A DNA stretch of 64,000 nt from Saccharum officinarum (taxonomy: Eukaryota; Streptophyta; Magnoliopsida; Poales; Poaceae). Below are positions 35,631-47,303 of this stretch, one piece after another; within the stretch, counting starts at the first letter, position 1, and each line of letters opens with the position of its first letter. Below the pieces are notes generated by a model. It did no database searches, was not told where the DNA came from, and saw only the letters and a list, made by a program, of their open reading frames with translations. The DNA is taken from positions 50,441,056 through 50,505,055 of the forward strand of contig CM036197.1 of assembly GCA_020631735.1 (NCBI GenBank), given 5' to 3'. The translations under genes were made by a program, and so were the position numbers.

Positions 35631-37463
35631 TCATCCACTTTTTGATGGTACCCAAACAAGTTTGGGTCCTCTCAAGTTAGGAGCAACATACTTAGGCAAA
35701 GCCTTAGTATGGTTAGCGGGATGTTTTGCAATTCCAACCAATGAGGTACCATTGCCATCCTTTCTAAGCATATTAGTATTATCAATTGAAATAGGCTTAG
35801 AATTGTTACCTAGGGGACATGAATGTGCCATGTGTCCCCTTTCCCGGCATAAGTAGCAACTTCTTTTAGAGTGAGCCTTTTCTTCCTTGCTCATGTGTTG
35901 CTTCTCAATGCCTTGCCTCTTATGAGTTGCTTGAGCTTTCTTCTCAAGCTTGGTAGGACACCCCGAGGCGAAGTGTCCCATATCTCCACACTTGAAGCAC
36001 TTGATGTGAGCATGTACTTTCTTCTCATCTTGATTCTTGCTCATCATCTTGGCATCTTGGATTTGCATTGGATGCCTTGCTCTACCACCCCTTCTTGTTT
36101 TCTTCTTCTTTATCATCAAGTCACTAACATCTTCATGATTGATCTTGACTTTAGCTTGGGGCTTTGCTTTTGGCTCAACTTGAGACTTCTTGGTAGGGCA
36201 ACACTTGGCAATATGTCCCACTTCATGGTATTGGTAGCACATGAGTTGGGATAGCTTATTTGCATCTTGCTTCTTGCCCTTGCTCTTGTTGTAGCCAATA
36301 CCACTCTTATCACCATATCTTCTTTGATTGGTCATGATATGCTCAATGGTAATTTTAGAGTTATAGCACCTCTCTAACTTGTTGCTCAAATTCTTCACTT
36401 CACTTTTGAGCTCATTGTTCTCCTTCAAAAGGTTAGTCTCACAAGACATAGAAGTAGAACAATCATTTAAATGTGAAGAACATGGCATATCTAATAAATC
36501 ATCACAAGAGGTGGATACATGCTTCTTTCCTACATCACAAGGGTTAGTCATATGTGATTGATCATTTGACCCAAATGATGAGCTCTCACTAGTTTTGGTT
36601 TCTTCATTAGAAAGCTTCTTAGTGAGTAAAGCATGTTCTTGTACCAAGTTATCATGAGCAACACTTAGTTTCTCATGAGTTAATTTTAGCTCCTCATGTG
36701 AACAAGTAGTAACATAAAGTAGATGCTTTTGTTGTTCACATGTGGTCTTTAGAAAAGAGTTTTCATTTTTCAATTTACTTGTTTTTGCCATCTCATTTCT
36801 TAGGGCCTTTGAGAGTTTATATAGAAGCTCAAAATTTGGACCATCACAATCAACAACAAAACCACCAATAGATACCTTAGTGTCACCATGTGACATGGAA
36901 CAATGTGGTGATGTTGAAGAGCTTGTTGAAGCATCACTCTCATAGCCATCATCTTCACCATCAAGTGTGCATGGAGTAGAATCATTGCTTGCATCACTTG
37001 TGGCATTATCATTCTTCTTGTCAAGTGATCTTGTGATATGATCATCTTTGTCATCACTTGACCGTGAGGTGGAGCAATCCTCCACAACCACCTTGTTGTG
37101 GTCATGCTCACCATCCTCATGCGCCTCTTCCTTGGGCTCATCATCATTGGAGATCACCCCATATTTCTCATTTAGAAACACCCAAATTTCATGGGCGGAC
37201 TCGAAGTCTATGATCTCATGAAGTATGCTACTATCCATAGATCGATATAAAGTATTAGTAGCTTGGCTATCGAGATGTAGGCATTTACTTTGCGCTTGAG
37301 TTGCATTCTTTTTATCAATTGCAAAGGAAAAGCCCACATCTACGATCCACCACATTTGAGGAGAAATAAACTTAAAATTGCATGTCATCCAATTTCTCCA
37401 CCGTGCAAAGTGTGTGCCATCAAAAATGTGTGGACACTCAACATCTAGCCCATAAGCCGCCAT
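35631..37463 (-). CDS. B2 Gag, intact, Sirevirus-like Ty1/copia
   Basis: One open frame of 610 codons has its ATG 37 bases after the primer site. Residues 1-110 form a copia Gag domain (HFARWRNWMTCNFKF, then YRSMDSSILHEI, ending AHEIWVFLNEKYG). An Asp/Ser-rich acidic stretch follows at about 110-200. A long coiled-coil-like region (about 215-380) includes KLKNENSFLKTTCEQQKHLL and LKENNELKSEVKNLSNKLER. The basic tail has three zinc knuckles. CFKCGDMGHFASGC and CYLCRERGHMAHSC are complete. The first, CYQYHEVGHIAKC, has Tyr where the second Cys should be. The protein ends GPKLVWVPSKSG and stops where a gag-pol polyprotein would pass into protease. Gag normally packages element RNA into particles in the cytoplasm. 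No stop or frameshift was seen. Confidence 0.9.
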   Translation of the reverse strand: MAAYGLDVECPHIFDGTHFARWRNWMTCNFKFISPQMWWIVDVGFSFAIDKKNATQAQSKCLHLDSQATNTLYRSMDSSILHEIIDFESAHEIWVFLNEKYGVISNDDEPKEEAHEDGEHDHNKVVVEDCSTSRSSDDKDDHITRSLDKKNDNATSDASNDSTPCTLDGEDDGYESDASTSSSTSPHCSMSHGDTKVSIGGFVVDCDGPNFELLYKLSKALRNEMAKTSKLKNENSFLKTTCEQQKHLLYVTTCSHEELKLTHEKLSVAHDNLVQEHALLTKKLSNEETKTSESSSFGSNDQSHMTNPCDVGKKHVSTSCDDLLDMPCSSHLNDCSTSMSCETNLLKENNELKSEVKNLSNKLERCYNSKITIEHIMTNQRRYGDKSGIGYNKSKGKKQDANKLSQLMCYQYHEVGHIAKCCPTKKSQVEPKAKPQAKVKINHEDVSDLMIKKKKTRRGGRARHPMQIQDAKMMSKNQDEKKVHAHIKCFKCGDMGHFASGCPTKLEKKAQATHKRQGIEKQHMSKEEKAHSKRSCYLCRERGHMAHSCPLGNNSKPISIDNTNMLRKDGNGTSLVGIAKHPANHTKALPKYVAPNLRGPKLVWVPSKSG

Positions 37464-37500
37464 CCTCTCGGGTCGGTGAAGACCACAAATGAGAGACCCG

Positions 37501-37512
37501 GCTCCGATACCA
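37501..37512 (-). other. B2 primer-binding site
   Basis: TGGTATCGGAGC on the - strand starts two bases after the 5' LTR. It matches the initiator-Met tRNA complement except for G in place of A at position 8. Confidence 0.85.
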
Positions 37513-38604
37513 CTTGTAGGGTCGAGATGGCGGACTAGAGGGGGGTGAATAGTCCTTTCTAAAACTTAAGCGTGTTGGCTAACCAAAAACAAATGCGGAA
37601 TTAAACTTATTGGTCTAGCCAAGACTTCACCCCTCTAACTAAGTTCACAAGCACCTCACAAAGATCCTAATTAAGCAACTAAGGTGCTTTCCTTAGCAAG
37701 AGCTCTCCTATTTAATTCTAGAGCAAGGTCACACAAACCTATGCACTAGTACTATGCAAACAAGAGGGAGCTCCTACACAATTCTAGTAAGCAAAGCGCA
37801 CAAAGCCTAAGCTCACTAGCAGTGCTCAATAACAAGGCAACTAATGCCAAATTAGAGAGCGCAAAGCACTTAGCTACACAAACTAAGCAATGTGACTAAC
37901 AAGGTTACACAAACCAAATTAATCACGCAAAGGGGAAGCTTCTAGCTACACAAGCAAGAAGACAACTAGCAAGCTACACAAGCAAACTAGTTACGAGAGC
38001 AACTACACAAGCACAAGTATATATGAAAGTAAATACAAGCTTGTGTTGCACGAAGGCAAACCACCGAGAAGAGTAGACAAAGTTGACACGGTGATTTTCT
38101 CCCGAGGTTCACTTGGATGCCACCAAGCTACGTCCCCGTTGTGTCGACCAACACTTAGATGGTTCCTCGGTGTGACCCTCAAGTCACTTGCCCCTCAAGG
38201 CACGCCCCGCAAGGCACCGCAAGACACCACTCTCAAGTGAGGTAACTCAATGACACGCTCAACTAGAGTTGCTCTTCGCGATCCCCGCGGGGTGAGCACA
38301 ATCCCCCTCACAAAGCTTCTCCGGAGCCTCGCACAATCTTCTTGCGAGCTTCGTCGGAGCCACAAGCCACCAAAGCCGTCTAGGAGGTGGCAACCTCCAA
38401 GAGTAACAAGCACTACCGGCTTGCAACACGAACACCTAGTGCCACTCGATGCAACCTCACGATGCAATCGCACTAGAATCGCTCTCTCACTCGATCCGAT
38501 GAACACTATCAAGCATGAGTGAGTTAGAGGGCTCCCAAGCACTACCACACAAGCCACCAAGGCTAAAGTGTGCTCAGCACACGGCCACAGCCGGCCAAGG
38601 CATC

Positions 38605-38612
38605 TATTTATA
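38605..38612 (-). promoter_or_regulatory. TATA box of B2 5' LTR
   Basis: TATAAATA on the - strand, downstream of the CG-rich array. This is the promoter that would transcribe the intact gag. Confidence 0.65.
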
Positions 38613-38665
38613 ACCCCACGTTCAAATAGAGCCGTTGCACACACTTGTCCATTTTCTGCGGGAGC

Positions 38666-39178
38666 ACCGGACGCGCCGGTCGTGACACACCGGACGCGCT
38701 CAACCGCGTCCGGTGCCCCTGCGACGTCCACGTGTTCACCGAATTCAAATTCGTCCGTTAGATCTTCCAACGGTCACTGCGCGCCAACGGTCAAACGAGC
38801 CACCGGACGCGCTGTTGCGAACCACCGGACGCGCCGGTGCGCACAGTTCCCGCGCCCGCGAAGACAAGACCGGACGCGCTGCTCGCAACCACCGGACGCC
38901 ACAGTACCCGCGTCCGGTGCGAGTCCAGTAAGCTCCCGAGACCACCGGACGCGTCCGATGGTGTGACACCGGACGCGCACCGCGTCCGACGTCCTTGTTT
39001 CCCTCAGGGCGCAAGACCGGACGCGCCGGTCCCGTGGGTCACCGGACGCGCCGGTGCCAAACCCTAGCTCGCGCGCCTGACGCCCGACGCTGCACTGACC
39101 GGACGCGCCGGTCGCACAGAGCCCGCGTCCGGTGCAGCGTCCGGTGCTGCGTCCGGTGCTGCGTCCGGTGCACCTCTG
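38666..39178 (-). promoter_or_regulatory. CG-rich repeated palindrome array in B2 5' LTR
   Basis: The same array as in the 3' LTR, with three consecutive GTGCTGCGTCCG-type units near 39140-39170 where the other LTR has two. This is a slippage-type change since insertion. Confidence 0.8.
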
Positions 39179-42100
39179 TGACCTCGTTCGCCTCCGTTTC
39201 TTTTCTGACTTCCGGCGCAAAGGAAAATAGGCATTTCACTTCCCTGAAATCGCCTGAATCCCGCGCTCGCACGTTCGGCGGGAGAGAGAGTGGAACCCAA
39301 ACCCATCTCTATCCGCAAACCATAGTGCGACCAACGCCACCTTTGCAAATGTGCCAACACCATCAAGTGTACATCTCCATGTGCTTGTGTGTTAGCTTTT
39401 TCTCAATCATTTTCAAAGGAGTTAGGCACTCAACTTGCCTCGCCACTCGATCCTAACACGTATGCACAGTTAGATCGCTCAAGTGGCACTAGATGACCGA
39501 TATGCAAACAAGTTTGCCCCTCTTGATAGTACGGCCATCTATCCTAAACCCGGTCATAAACTTCTCTACACACCTATGACCGGTGAAATGGAAATGCCCT
39601 AGGTTATACCTTTGCCTTGCGCATTCCACTCCATCTCCTCCGATGTTGATGCATCACATGCACCAACCAATCACCAAATGATATGATTCACTTCATATCA
39701 TCACGTGACCGTATTGGTTCATCGATCTTGATCTCACTTGCTTTTCACCGTTGCATTGGTCCGTCGGCGCCAAGTCTTGCCCAAGCTTCACCATCGCATG
39801 GTCCTTCGCTTCGAAGCCTCAACTTGCCCTTCTCCTTCACAACCGGTCCTTCGAGCCAAGCCTCATCTTGATCTTCTCCATCTTGGTCATATGACTCCAT
39901 GTCATGTCTCATATGCAATGAGCTCCTTCATGACACCATCACATGTGGACTAATCTCCTTTGCCTTGAGCCCACTTTGTTTCTCCAAGTGATATGATCCA
40001 CTTCACATCATCACATGGCCGTCTCGATCCATCGACCTTGACTTCACTTGCTCTTCTCCGTTGCATCGGTCCGTCGGCGCCAAGTCTTGCTCAAGCTTCA
40101 CCATCGCATGGTCCCTCGCTTCAAAGCCTCGACTTGCCCTTCACCCTCACAACCGGTCCATCGAGCCAAGCATCACTTCGGTCTTCATCATCTTGGTCAC
40201 ATGAGTTAATGTCGTGTCTCATATTCAATGACCACCTTTATCTAAATCATCCACTTAGATACAAAGGTTAGTCCTAGGTTTCATCAATTAGCCAAAACCA
40301 AACTAGGGACTTTCAGCGGGGTCACTGGAGTTGGGTCGCCGTCGACCATGGCGGCGGTGGAGCCGCATCCGACGGTGTGGCGGTGTCCTCCAACCACCGT
40401 GGCCTCCACGGGTAGGTGCTAGGGCTTCAGGGCCTCTTTGCGAAGCGACAGGGATAAACCTAGACTACGGCGAAGGGCCGGTGAACTGCGGCCATGAGCA
40501 GGGCATGGCGGCGGCGAGGTCACCGTGAGACACGGCAGCGTTCCAGCGCAACGAGTGCATGACCGGTGATGACATCAAGCAAACAAGAAAAGCTAGACCT
40601 AAGGCCCCTTGAACAATAGAGAGATGAAGAGAAGTGAGCACGAGTGTGAACTACTTGAGCCCGATGCCATGGCAGGCATGGCGGAGCGCGCTCGGCACGG
40701 TGGTGTGTTCAGGCGTGCTCACCGAAGTAGCGGTGGAACTAAGGGGTGCTTCACACTCCACTCGAGACGGTGACTAGGGGACAGCGAAGAGGAGGCGCGG
40801 AGAGGTGCCACACCGTAGGGTCCACGGTGAGCTTTGAGCTCCAGGGGGGATTACTATGGCGGCGGCGGCGGAATCACGGTCCCCGGCCAATAGGAGGCAC
40901 AACAGCAGAGCTAGCACGTCGGTGAGGTGGGCTAGGTGCTAGTGGGGCTATGGGCGAAGTGGAGCCGGCAATGCGAGGTGGTGGTGGTGGTGCAGCGCCC
41001 TAAGCCGCCGCGGCGGGCTCAGCGAGAGGAGAGGGAGAGGGTGAGGGCAGCTGCGATGCGCTGGCTCGATCTCCACTCTTGTTCGCATGAACATGGATGC
41101 AGCGTCGGCGCATGACAACCACGCGTCGTGTGACGCCTGCCCTCGGTCGGCCACCAACGAAGACGAGTTCAAGTTTCTGAACTCCGACTAAAACGAAGCC
41201 ATCGAACGTTCCACAGCGACTGACAGAGAGATAAGCCAGGTCATTATCTCCCAAACCGTCTAGAGTTAGAAGAAACTGTAGTGGACTTATAGATAGAGCT
41301 ACAAAAGATCTTCACATAAGTCTACTGGCACGAGACCTAAAACAGCACGGTTAGGCTCCAAAGAGGTGTACCTCAAAACTGAAACTGAGTTTCAGTTAAA
41401 ACCCGACTGAAACCCGGTTTTCTACGCTCTCTTATCACATTAACCCGTGAAAACTAGATGATGGTGATATTGACAATATCATAGAGCTATGTGAGCACTA
41501 CAAAGATGTCAATATGGGTTAGGGCTGGTTAGGTATAGTTAGTAAGATACAGGGTCCTAAACCAGGGTACTTGGAAACTGAAAGTCAGTTATGACTTAGC
41601 CAAAAAGGCTAAGTGCTGAAATCAGCACTCCTAGCTGCCTTGTGGGCCATGTTAGAGTAGGTTCTAGGCATTTTCATGAGATGACCCCAAAACAACTTTT
41701 GTTCCTCATGAAATTTGGCACAAACTTTGTTAAGGTGGCACAGCCATGCAAAAACTCTAGGCCACACTTTTTGTTAGGTCAAACAAGTAAGGTCCTCTAG
41801 GTCAACTAGTCAAAGCATGAGTTAACATGGAATTAGGGCATGGCATAAACATAAACCCTAGGTAAAATTGCTTAACTAACATGTTGCAAACATCATCAAG
41901 GCCTTAACACATTCTAGCATCACCTATGCATGAAAGTTTCACAAGTAGACATTGAAAACACTATTACTATAACTAATGAAACAACACTAACATAATTAGT
42001 GAAACTTACTGTTGCATATGTTTCAGGAGCATGTTTCACATGTTTTCAAGCATAACAATCCTAGCACATGTATTAGCATGGGCCACACACATGATCTCAT

Positions 42101-43973
42101 CACTAGCACCCATAACATACATATGTTGCAGATGTTGCAAGTTCATGTTTCAAGCAAAGATGCACATGAAATGATGATGCTTATGGTAATACCATGCTAT
42201 GACCATGCTCAAATAATGCTAAAATCCAAGACAAACACCTAGGGTGTTACAATCATGGACCTCAAATCCGCTTATGAGATATGGGCCTATCTCAATGAAA
42301 AGTATGGAGCTATCACCGATGATGACGATGATGTCAAGCCCAAGGAGGTTGCACATGATGATGTTGAGCATGACCACAACACGATGGTTGTGGAGGATTG
42401 CTCCACCTCATGGTCAAGTGATGATGATGATCGATCTACCACAAGTTCACTTGACAAGGATGGTGATGATGCATCAAGTGTTGCAAGTGATGTTTCTACC
42501 CCAAGCACACTTGATGGTGACAACGTTGGTTCATGCTCGGGCCTTGATGATGCTACTACAAGCCCATCCACTACATCACATTGCTTCATGTCACTAGGTG
42601 ACACAAAGGTATCAAATGATAATGTGATTGATCATGTTGATTCATATGATGAGCTTGTTAGTAGACTTGCTAGCATGAACATGTCTTTAGAAAATGAGAA
42701 AGCTAAAACCATGAAATTGGAAAATGAAAACTCATTTCTAAAAACCACATGTGAACAACAAAAGCATCTACTTTATGTTACTACTTGTTCACATGAGGAG
42801 CTAAAATTGGCTCATGAGAAACTTAGTGTTGCTCATGATAATTTGGTACAAGAACATGCTTCTCTCTTTAAGTTGTTATTAAAGAAAATTAAAATTAATG
42901 AGAGCTCATCACATGGATCAAATGATCAATTGCAAAATGTGACTAACCCATGTGATGTAGGGAGAAAGCATGTATCCACCTCTTGTGATGACTTATTAGA
43001 TATGCCATATTCTTCACATATATATGCTTGTTCTACTTCTATGTCTTGTGAGACTAACATTTTGAAGGAGAACAATGAGCTCAAAAGTGAAGTGAAGAAA
43101 TTGAGCAACAAGTTAGAGAGGTGCTACAACTCAAAAGTCACCTTTGAGCATATGTTGAAAACTCAAAGAAACTTTGGTGACAAGAGTGGCCTTGGTTTCA
43201 ACAAGAGCAAGAAGAATATGACTAAAGGGGAAAAGAAAAGAGAAAGGAAGATGAAGAAGCTAGCTCAAGAGAAGCTCTCTCATTTCATGTGCTACCGATG
43301 CCATGAAGCGGGTCATCTTCACCAAACATGTCCTAACTTAGAGAAGCTCAAGTTGAAGAAAGAAGAAGAAAGACTCAAACGCAAGTGCTTCAAGTGCCAT
43401 ACATAGGGTCACTACACCTCAATGTGCCCAAGCAAGAAACTAGTGAAGCAACAAGAAGAGCCTTAACCAAAGCCACATGTTGAGCATAAGAAGAAGAAAA
43501 AGAAAACAAGAAGGGGTGAAAGAGGAAGGCATCCAATGCAAATCCAAGATACCAAGATGATGAGCAAGAATCAAATTGAGAAAAGAAATTTGGCTCACAT
43601 CAAGTGCTTCAAGTGTGAAGATATAGGACACTTTGCCTCAGGGTGTCCTACCAAGCTTGAGAAAAAGGCTCAAGCAACTCATGAGAGGAAAGGCAATGAA
43701 AAGCATCACATGAGCAACGAAGAAAAGGCTCAATCAAAGAGAAGATGCTATTCATGTCGGGAAAGGGGACACATGGCACATTCATGTCCCCTAGGTAACA
43801 CTTCTAAGCATATTTTAATTGATGATACTAATGTGCTTAGAAAGGATGTAAATGGTACCTCTATTATTGCTATTGCAAAACATCCCACTATTCATACTAA
43901 GGCAATGCCTAAGTATGTTGCACCTAACTTGAGAGGACCCAAACTTGTTTGGGTACCATCAAAGAGTGGATGA

Positions 43974-46900
43974 TTGTTTGTAGGTACCATCGGCATTGGA
44001 GGCTTGATTCAATTGGTTTCATTTTATTCATCATATATTGAGTCAAGTTATGAAGCTCAATGCATATCCAATCCCAATGCTAAGTCAAAATAAGTGAAGT
44101 CCAAGTGCTACAACATACAAGTGCAATGTTAAAGATTGTGGTGATTTATTGGATGTATTTGATGGCTTGCAAATATTCAAGTTGAAAGCTTGCTATTGGA
44201 TGATCATGAGCTAACCAAGGTATATCTCTTGTTGATCATTTCACTTGGGTGCATATGAGTTGATTGAATCGGATATATATGCAATGTTGCTTGCTATGAG
44301 ATGTTTGAATGGATTAAATGCTTAAGTAATCAAGTTTGAATTGATTTGTGTTGGATAAATTTATGAGATGACATTTAGTAAGTGGATTGGATAGATATAT
44401 GTCTTGTGAAAGTATTCAAACAAGTTAGTTTCAAGTTTGATTCATATTTGATGAAGTATTGCTCAATGTATTGAAATCTGTCCAAAGTTGAAAATCTGAG
44501 CTAGCAGTGATCAAGTCTGAGTTTGGATGATCAAATCTACTTGGATTGGCATGAATTTTGGTATGCATGCTCTAGACTTATGTTATAATATGCTGTACAA
44601 ATTTCATGAGAATTGGATAAGAGATGCTTTGGCTTTGGAGTACATCTTGTCAGCTATAGTGCAGCAGTTTTCAGCATGTAGCAGTGGTGGAAGATTTGAA
44701 ATCTGGTAGCAATCTAGATGTCAAATGAATCTCAAATTTTTACAGCTGCTAGATGACTTAGTGAGTCACATCTCCACCAAATTTATGGCATTTGGACCTG
44801 TACATTGGGATATATGAATTATTCTTTGAAGGGTACAGAATCTGCCAGAAAAGTGACAATTATTGGATTGATCTAGAGTCACTTTAAGTGAAAGGTCCTC
44901 AAGTTGGAAATATATTTATAAGTGTTTGAGGTACCTAAGTTTGGTTTTGAATTAATCTAGAAGCATGACAAGAAATGAGTACAAGGGCATTGATTGTGGA
45001 ATGTACTTAGTGTACAAATTTGGTACTCAAATTTAAAAATGAAGATCAAACTCAAGATGAAGATGAGGTTAAAGTTCTAGTAATGATTGGAGATCATTTA
45101 GTAGAAAGAAAAGGACTTAAAGAATAATTCAAGGTTACTCATCAAGTTAAGTCCATAGATCAATCAATCAAAGGTAATTCAAGTAAGTGTCAAGGATGAT
45201 TCTTTGGAGAGAGGTCACTTCTCCCTGCTGAGGGGGCTTGCCGCCCATGGGTGGGTAAACCGAGCACCGGCTTGGAAGGCTAACATGGAAGTGATGAATT
45301 CAAGGGATATTTGAGATGCTTAATTGAATCAATCAATAGGGTTGATCGAGAAAAGCAAGCAACACCCAAAAGAGAGCTAGTCATGGTTATAAAATTGGTA
45401 TCATAAGTACTTCTCTTATGCAAGCATTGATCAAAGAGAAAAAGCAAGCCAACCACAACAAGAGATAATGCACTTGATTATTAGTGGTTCTCATTTCATA
45501 TGGGTGAAGAATGGATTTCTTTATAATGATTGGTCTTCACCAAGCTTATAAATTAGACTTCACATTGCTATTGGAGTAATGAATTGGAATCTATGTGACT
45601 ATCCTCTACTCCAACATAATAAAGGTATCATTGCAATGTGCATGATCATTTCATCCCTTACTAGTATGCGATTAGTGCATATAGTACATGCTTACTAGGA
45701 TCATGCATAACAAATGAAATATTTAAATTCATAGCCTACCACTATTGCTTGAATTGTTTAAATAATCTAGTTGTATTTGTATGAATTTGTTCATGAGCTA
45801 GTGAACCCAAGTACTTGATCTAGTTTGGATTGCTAACAAGTGACAAGTACAATATTGGCAAGATAACCCTTAGTATGAGGAGTAAAGAAGCTTGTCATTG
45901 GATCAAACCGGACTTAGAATCTTAGGCAAATCAACTTAGTTCAAGTCATACTAGAAGCTCATGACAATGATATGGGTAAAAGCACAAGACAACAATGCAA
46001 ATGGATATCTAGGGTGTTTCAAATGGTATCTAGACTTAAAATATTTTTTCAATTGGTATTTATAAGTGGTGTCTAGATCATAATCTACAAGTGATATCCT
46101 ACAAGTGGTACTCATAAAGATAGCAAATGTTCAAGAAAAGATCATATTGACAAATCCTACAAGTGGTTCCATGATAGAGGATTCTTCAAATTGGTATCAC
46201 ACACTTATTCATGGTATTTCTACACATGATATCATTTATACAAGACGGTGGTTCCACAAGTGATCCTCAACTTTAAGTGATCATCAAATGAAGAAACTTC
46301 CCTCACACACAAGAGCTCAAGATTATCAAGTGAATGACCCATGCTATGACATAGGGGGAGGAGCCCCACGTAATGGTATCAAGGTCAAAGATCCTAAGTA
46401 GTATCTCAAGAGCAACATACAAGTAATATCATTCCAACATGTGCGGTGATGTCCATCAACAACGCAATATTCAAGTCTCAACCATCTACCCCAATGCAAG
46501 CCTTTGCATCAATGAGAAGTACACCCTTTTATGGAAATTGATGACAAAGGGGGAGAAGTTGGAACAAAGATATGTCAATACACCAAGAGAGAGAGGTTTG
46601 GGAAGAGATTAATCAAAGATATCATGAGAAGATGAGTTTAGACATGAAGATGGACAAAGAGGGAGCAACATTGAAGAAATGAGAAGGATCAAAATTCTTG
46701 GACAAAAGAAGCACACAAGTAGGGGGAGCAAGCTCATGAACATTGTTTGGTTGCATTTGATATGTTCATATTCATGTGCTTGCTTGCATTGCATAAGTTT
46801 TATATTTAATATGCATGCTTGTGTGTTGTATGCTAGTTATAGAACTTGAATAATGATATGATAACTAGCATGCATAGGATGATAGCTAGACTTGTGTTTA

Positions 46901-47289
46901 TCATGAAAAACTAGAACCTTGCTTATAATATTGATCTCATGGGGTTTCCAGTATTTTTGATGTCTAGCTACTCATGATGCTAAGGATGATGACAAACTTG
47001 TGATTTTCAAATGATATCGAGCTATCAAATGGTATCGAACTACAAAGGTTTATTCTATACACCTTAGCATCACTTAGTAGTGCTAACCCTCCCACAAATT
47101 TCATATTTATGCATATGTGCAAGCTTGAAACCAAACCATTTGAGCACATATGTAGGGAGAGTTATCACTACCAAGTCAGATTTTATGGTGCTTATCCAAA
47201 TTCTAACATAGAGCTTAAATGTTGGATAAGTGGCATAAAGTCCAAAAGAACTTAATTTTCATATCTTTGTAGAGTTGTCATCAATTACC
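43974..47289 (+). other. B1 non-coding internal region in place of pol
   Basis: About 3.3 kb follows the gag stop (TGA 43971-43973) and matches the B2 interior in order and spacing. No pol motif was found in any frame. Directly after the stop the frame reads LFVGTIGIGG, similar to the gag-to-protease linker of Sireviruses, and then loses all similarity. Purine motifs AGGGGGAG occur near 46353, 46549 and 46721. Confidence 0.8.
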
Positions 47290-47303
47290 AAAAAGGGGGA
47301 GAT
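47290..47303 (+). other. B1 polypurine tract
   Basis: AAAAAGGGGGAGAT lies directly before the 3' LTR and equals the B2 tract. It is preceded by CATCAATTACC, as in B2. Confidence 0.85.

Larger units (their letters stand above)
29512..40315 (-). mobile_element. Element B2: young gag-only Sirevirus-like Ty1/copia retrotransposon
   Basis: B2 is a complete 10,804-bp element on the - strand with GCGGG duplications at 29507-29511 and 40316-40320. In its own direction it consists of the 5' LTR (40315-37515), primer site, intact gag (37463-35631), about 3.3 kb of non-coding sequence, polypurine tract and 3' LTR (32300-29512). The LTRs differ by about four to five substitutions and three small indels, so the insertion is recent. 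Using 1.3e-8 substitutions per site per year, commonly applied to grass LTRs, this is under about 100,000 years. It lacks all pol domains and must be mobilised by a related full element. Confidence 0.9.
37515..40315 (-). repeat. B2 5' LTR
   Basis: The 2,801-bp LTR drives the element on the - strand. It contains the palindromic array (38666-39178) and TATA box (38612-38605) in the same order as the other LTR. It has one extra 12-bp array unit, which accounts for the 12-bp net length difference. Confidence 0.95.
26309..42251 (-). mobile_element. Element A2: solo-LTR-like element inserted in B1 gag
   Basis: A2 is bounded by TGTAACA at 26309 and TGTTACA at 42251, with ATCAT at 26304-26308 and 42252-42256. 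Read on the - strand it begins TGTAACACCCTAGGTGTT and ends GGATGGTTCTGTTACA, like A1. B2 splits it into 40321-42251 and 26309-29511. Its own length is about 5.13 kb. A GC-rich block lies near 40320-41260 on one side of B2 and 29280-29510 on the other. It has no second LTR, primer site or pol, so a solo LTR is the best reading. Short open frames in the GC-rich block have no recognised domain. Confidence 0.75.
26055..43973 (+). pseudogene. B1 gag, split by element A2 and carrying stops
   Basis: The gag starts at ATG 26055. It is interrupted after 26308 by element A2 and continues in the same frame at 42257. The frame is in register across the insertion (254 plus 1,717 bases, 657 codons with the final stop). 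The N-terminal part (HFARWKNWMICNF) is a copia Gag domain. An acidic linker, a long coiled-coil-like stretch (NENSFLKTTCEQQKHLLYV) and a basic tail with zinc knuckles follow. Knuckles seen are CYRCHEAGHLHQTC, CFKCEDIGHFASGC and CYSCRERGHMAHSC. A fourth begins CFKCHT and is cut by TAG at 43404-43406. A second stop, TAA 43464-43466, follows. The protein would bind the element's RNA in a particle, but this copy is broken twice over. Confidence 0.85.

Noticed and set aside
35608..36254. + strand frames over B2
   Set aside because: They are antisense shadows of the intact - strand gag.
40331..41254. Host gene in the GC-rich part of A2
   Set aside because: Frames are short, on both strands and Ala/Arg-rich. 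The sequence lies within an LTR-like element and A1 has a similar GC-rich block.
43974..47289. Decayed pol region in B1
   Set aside because: All frames were inspected for reverse transcriptase, integrase and protease motifs and none was seen. The homologous B2 region is equally empty.
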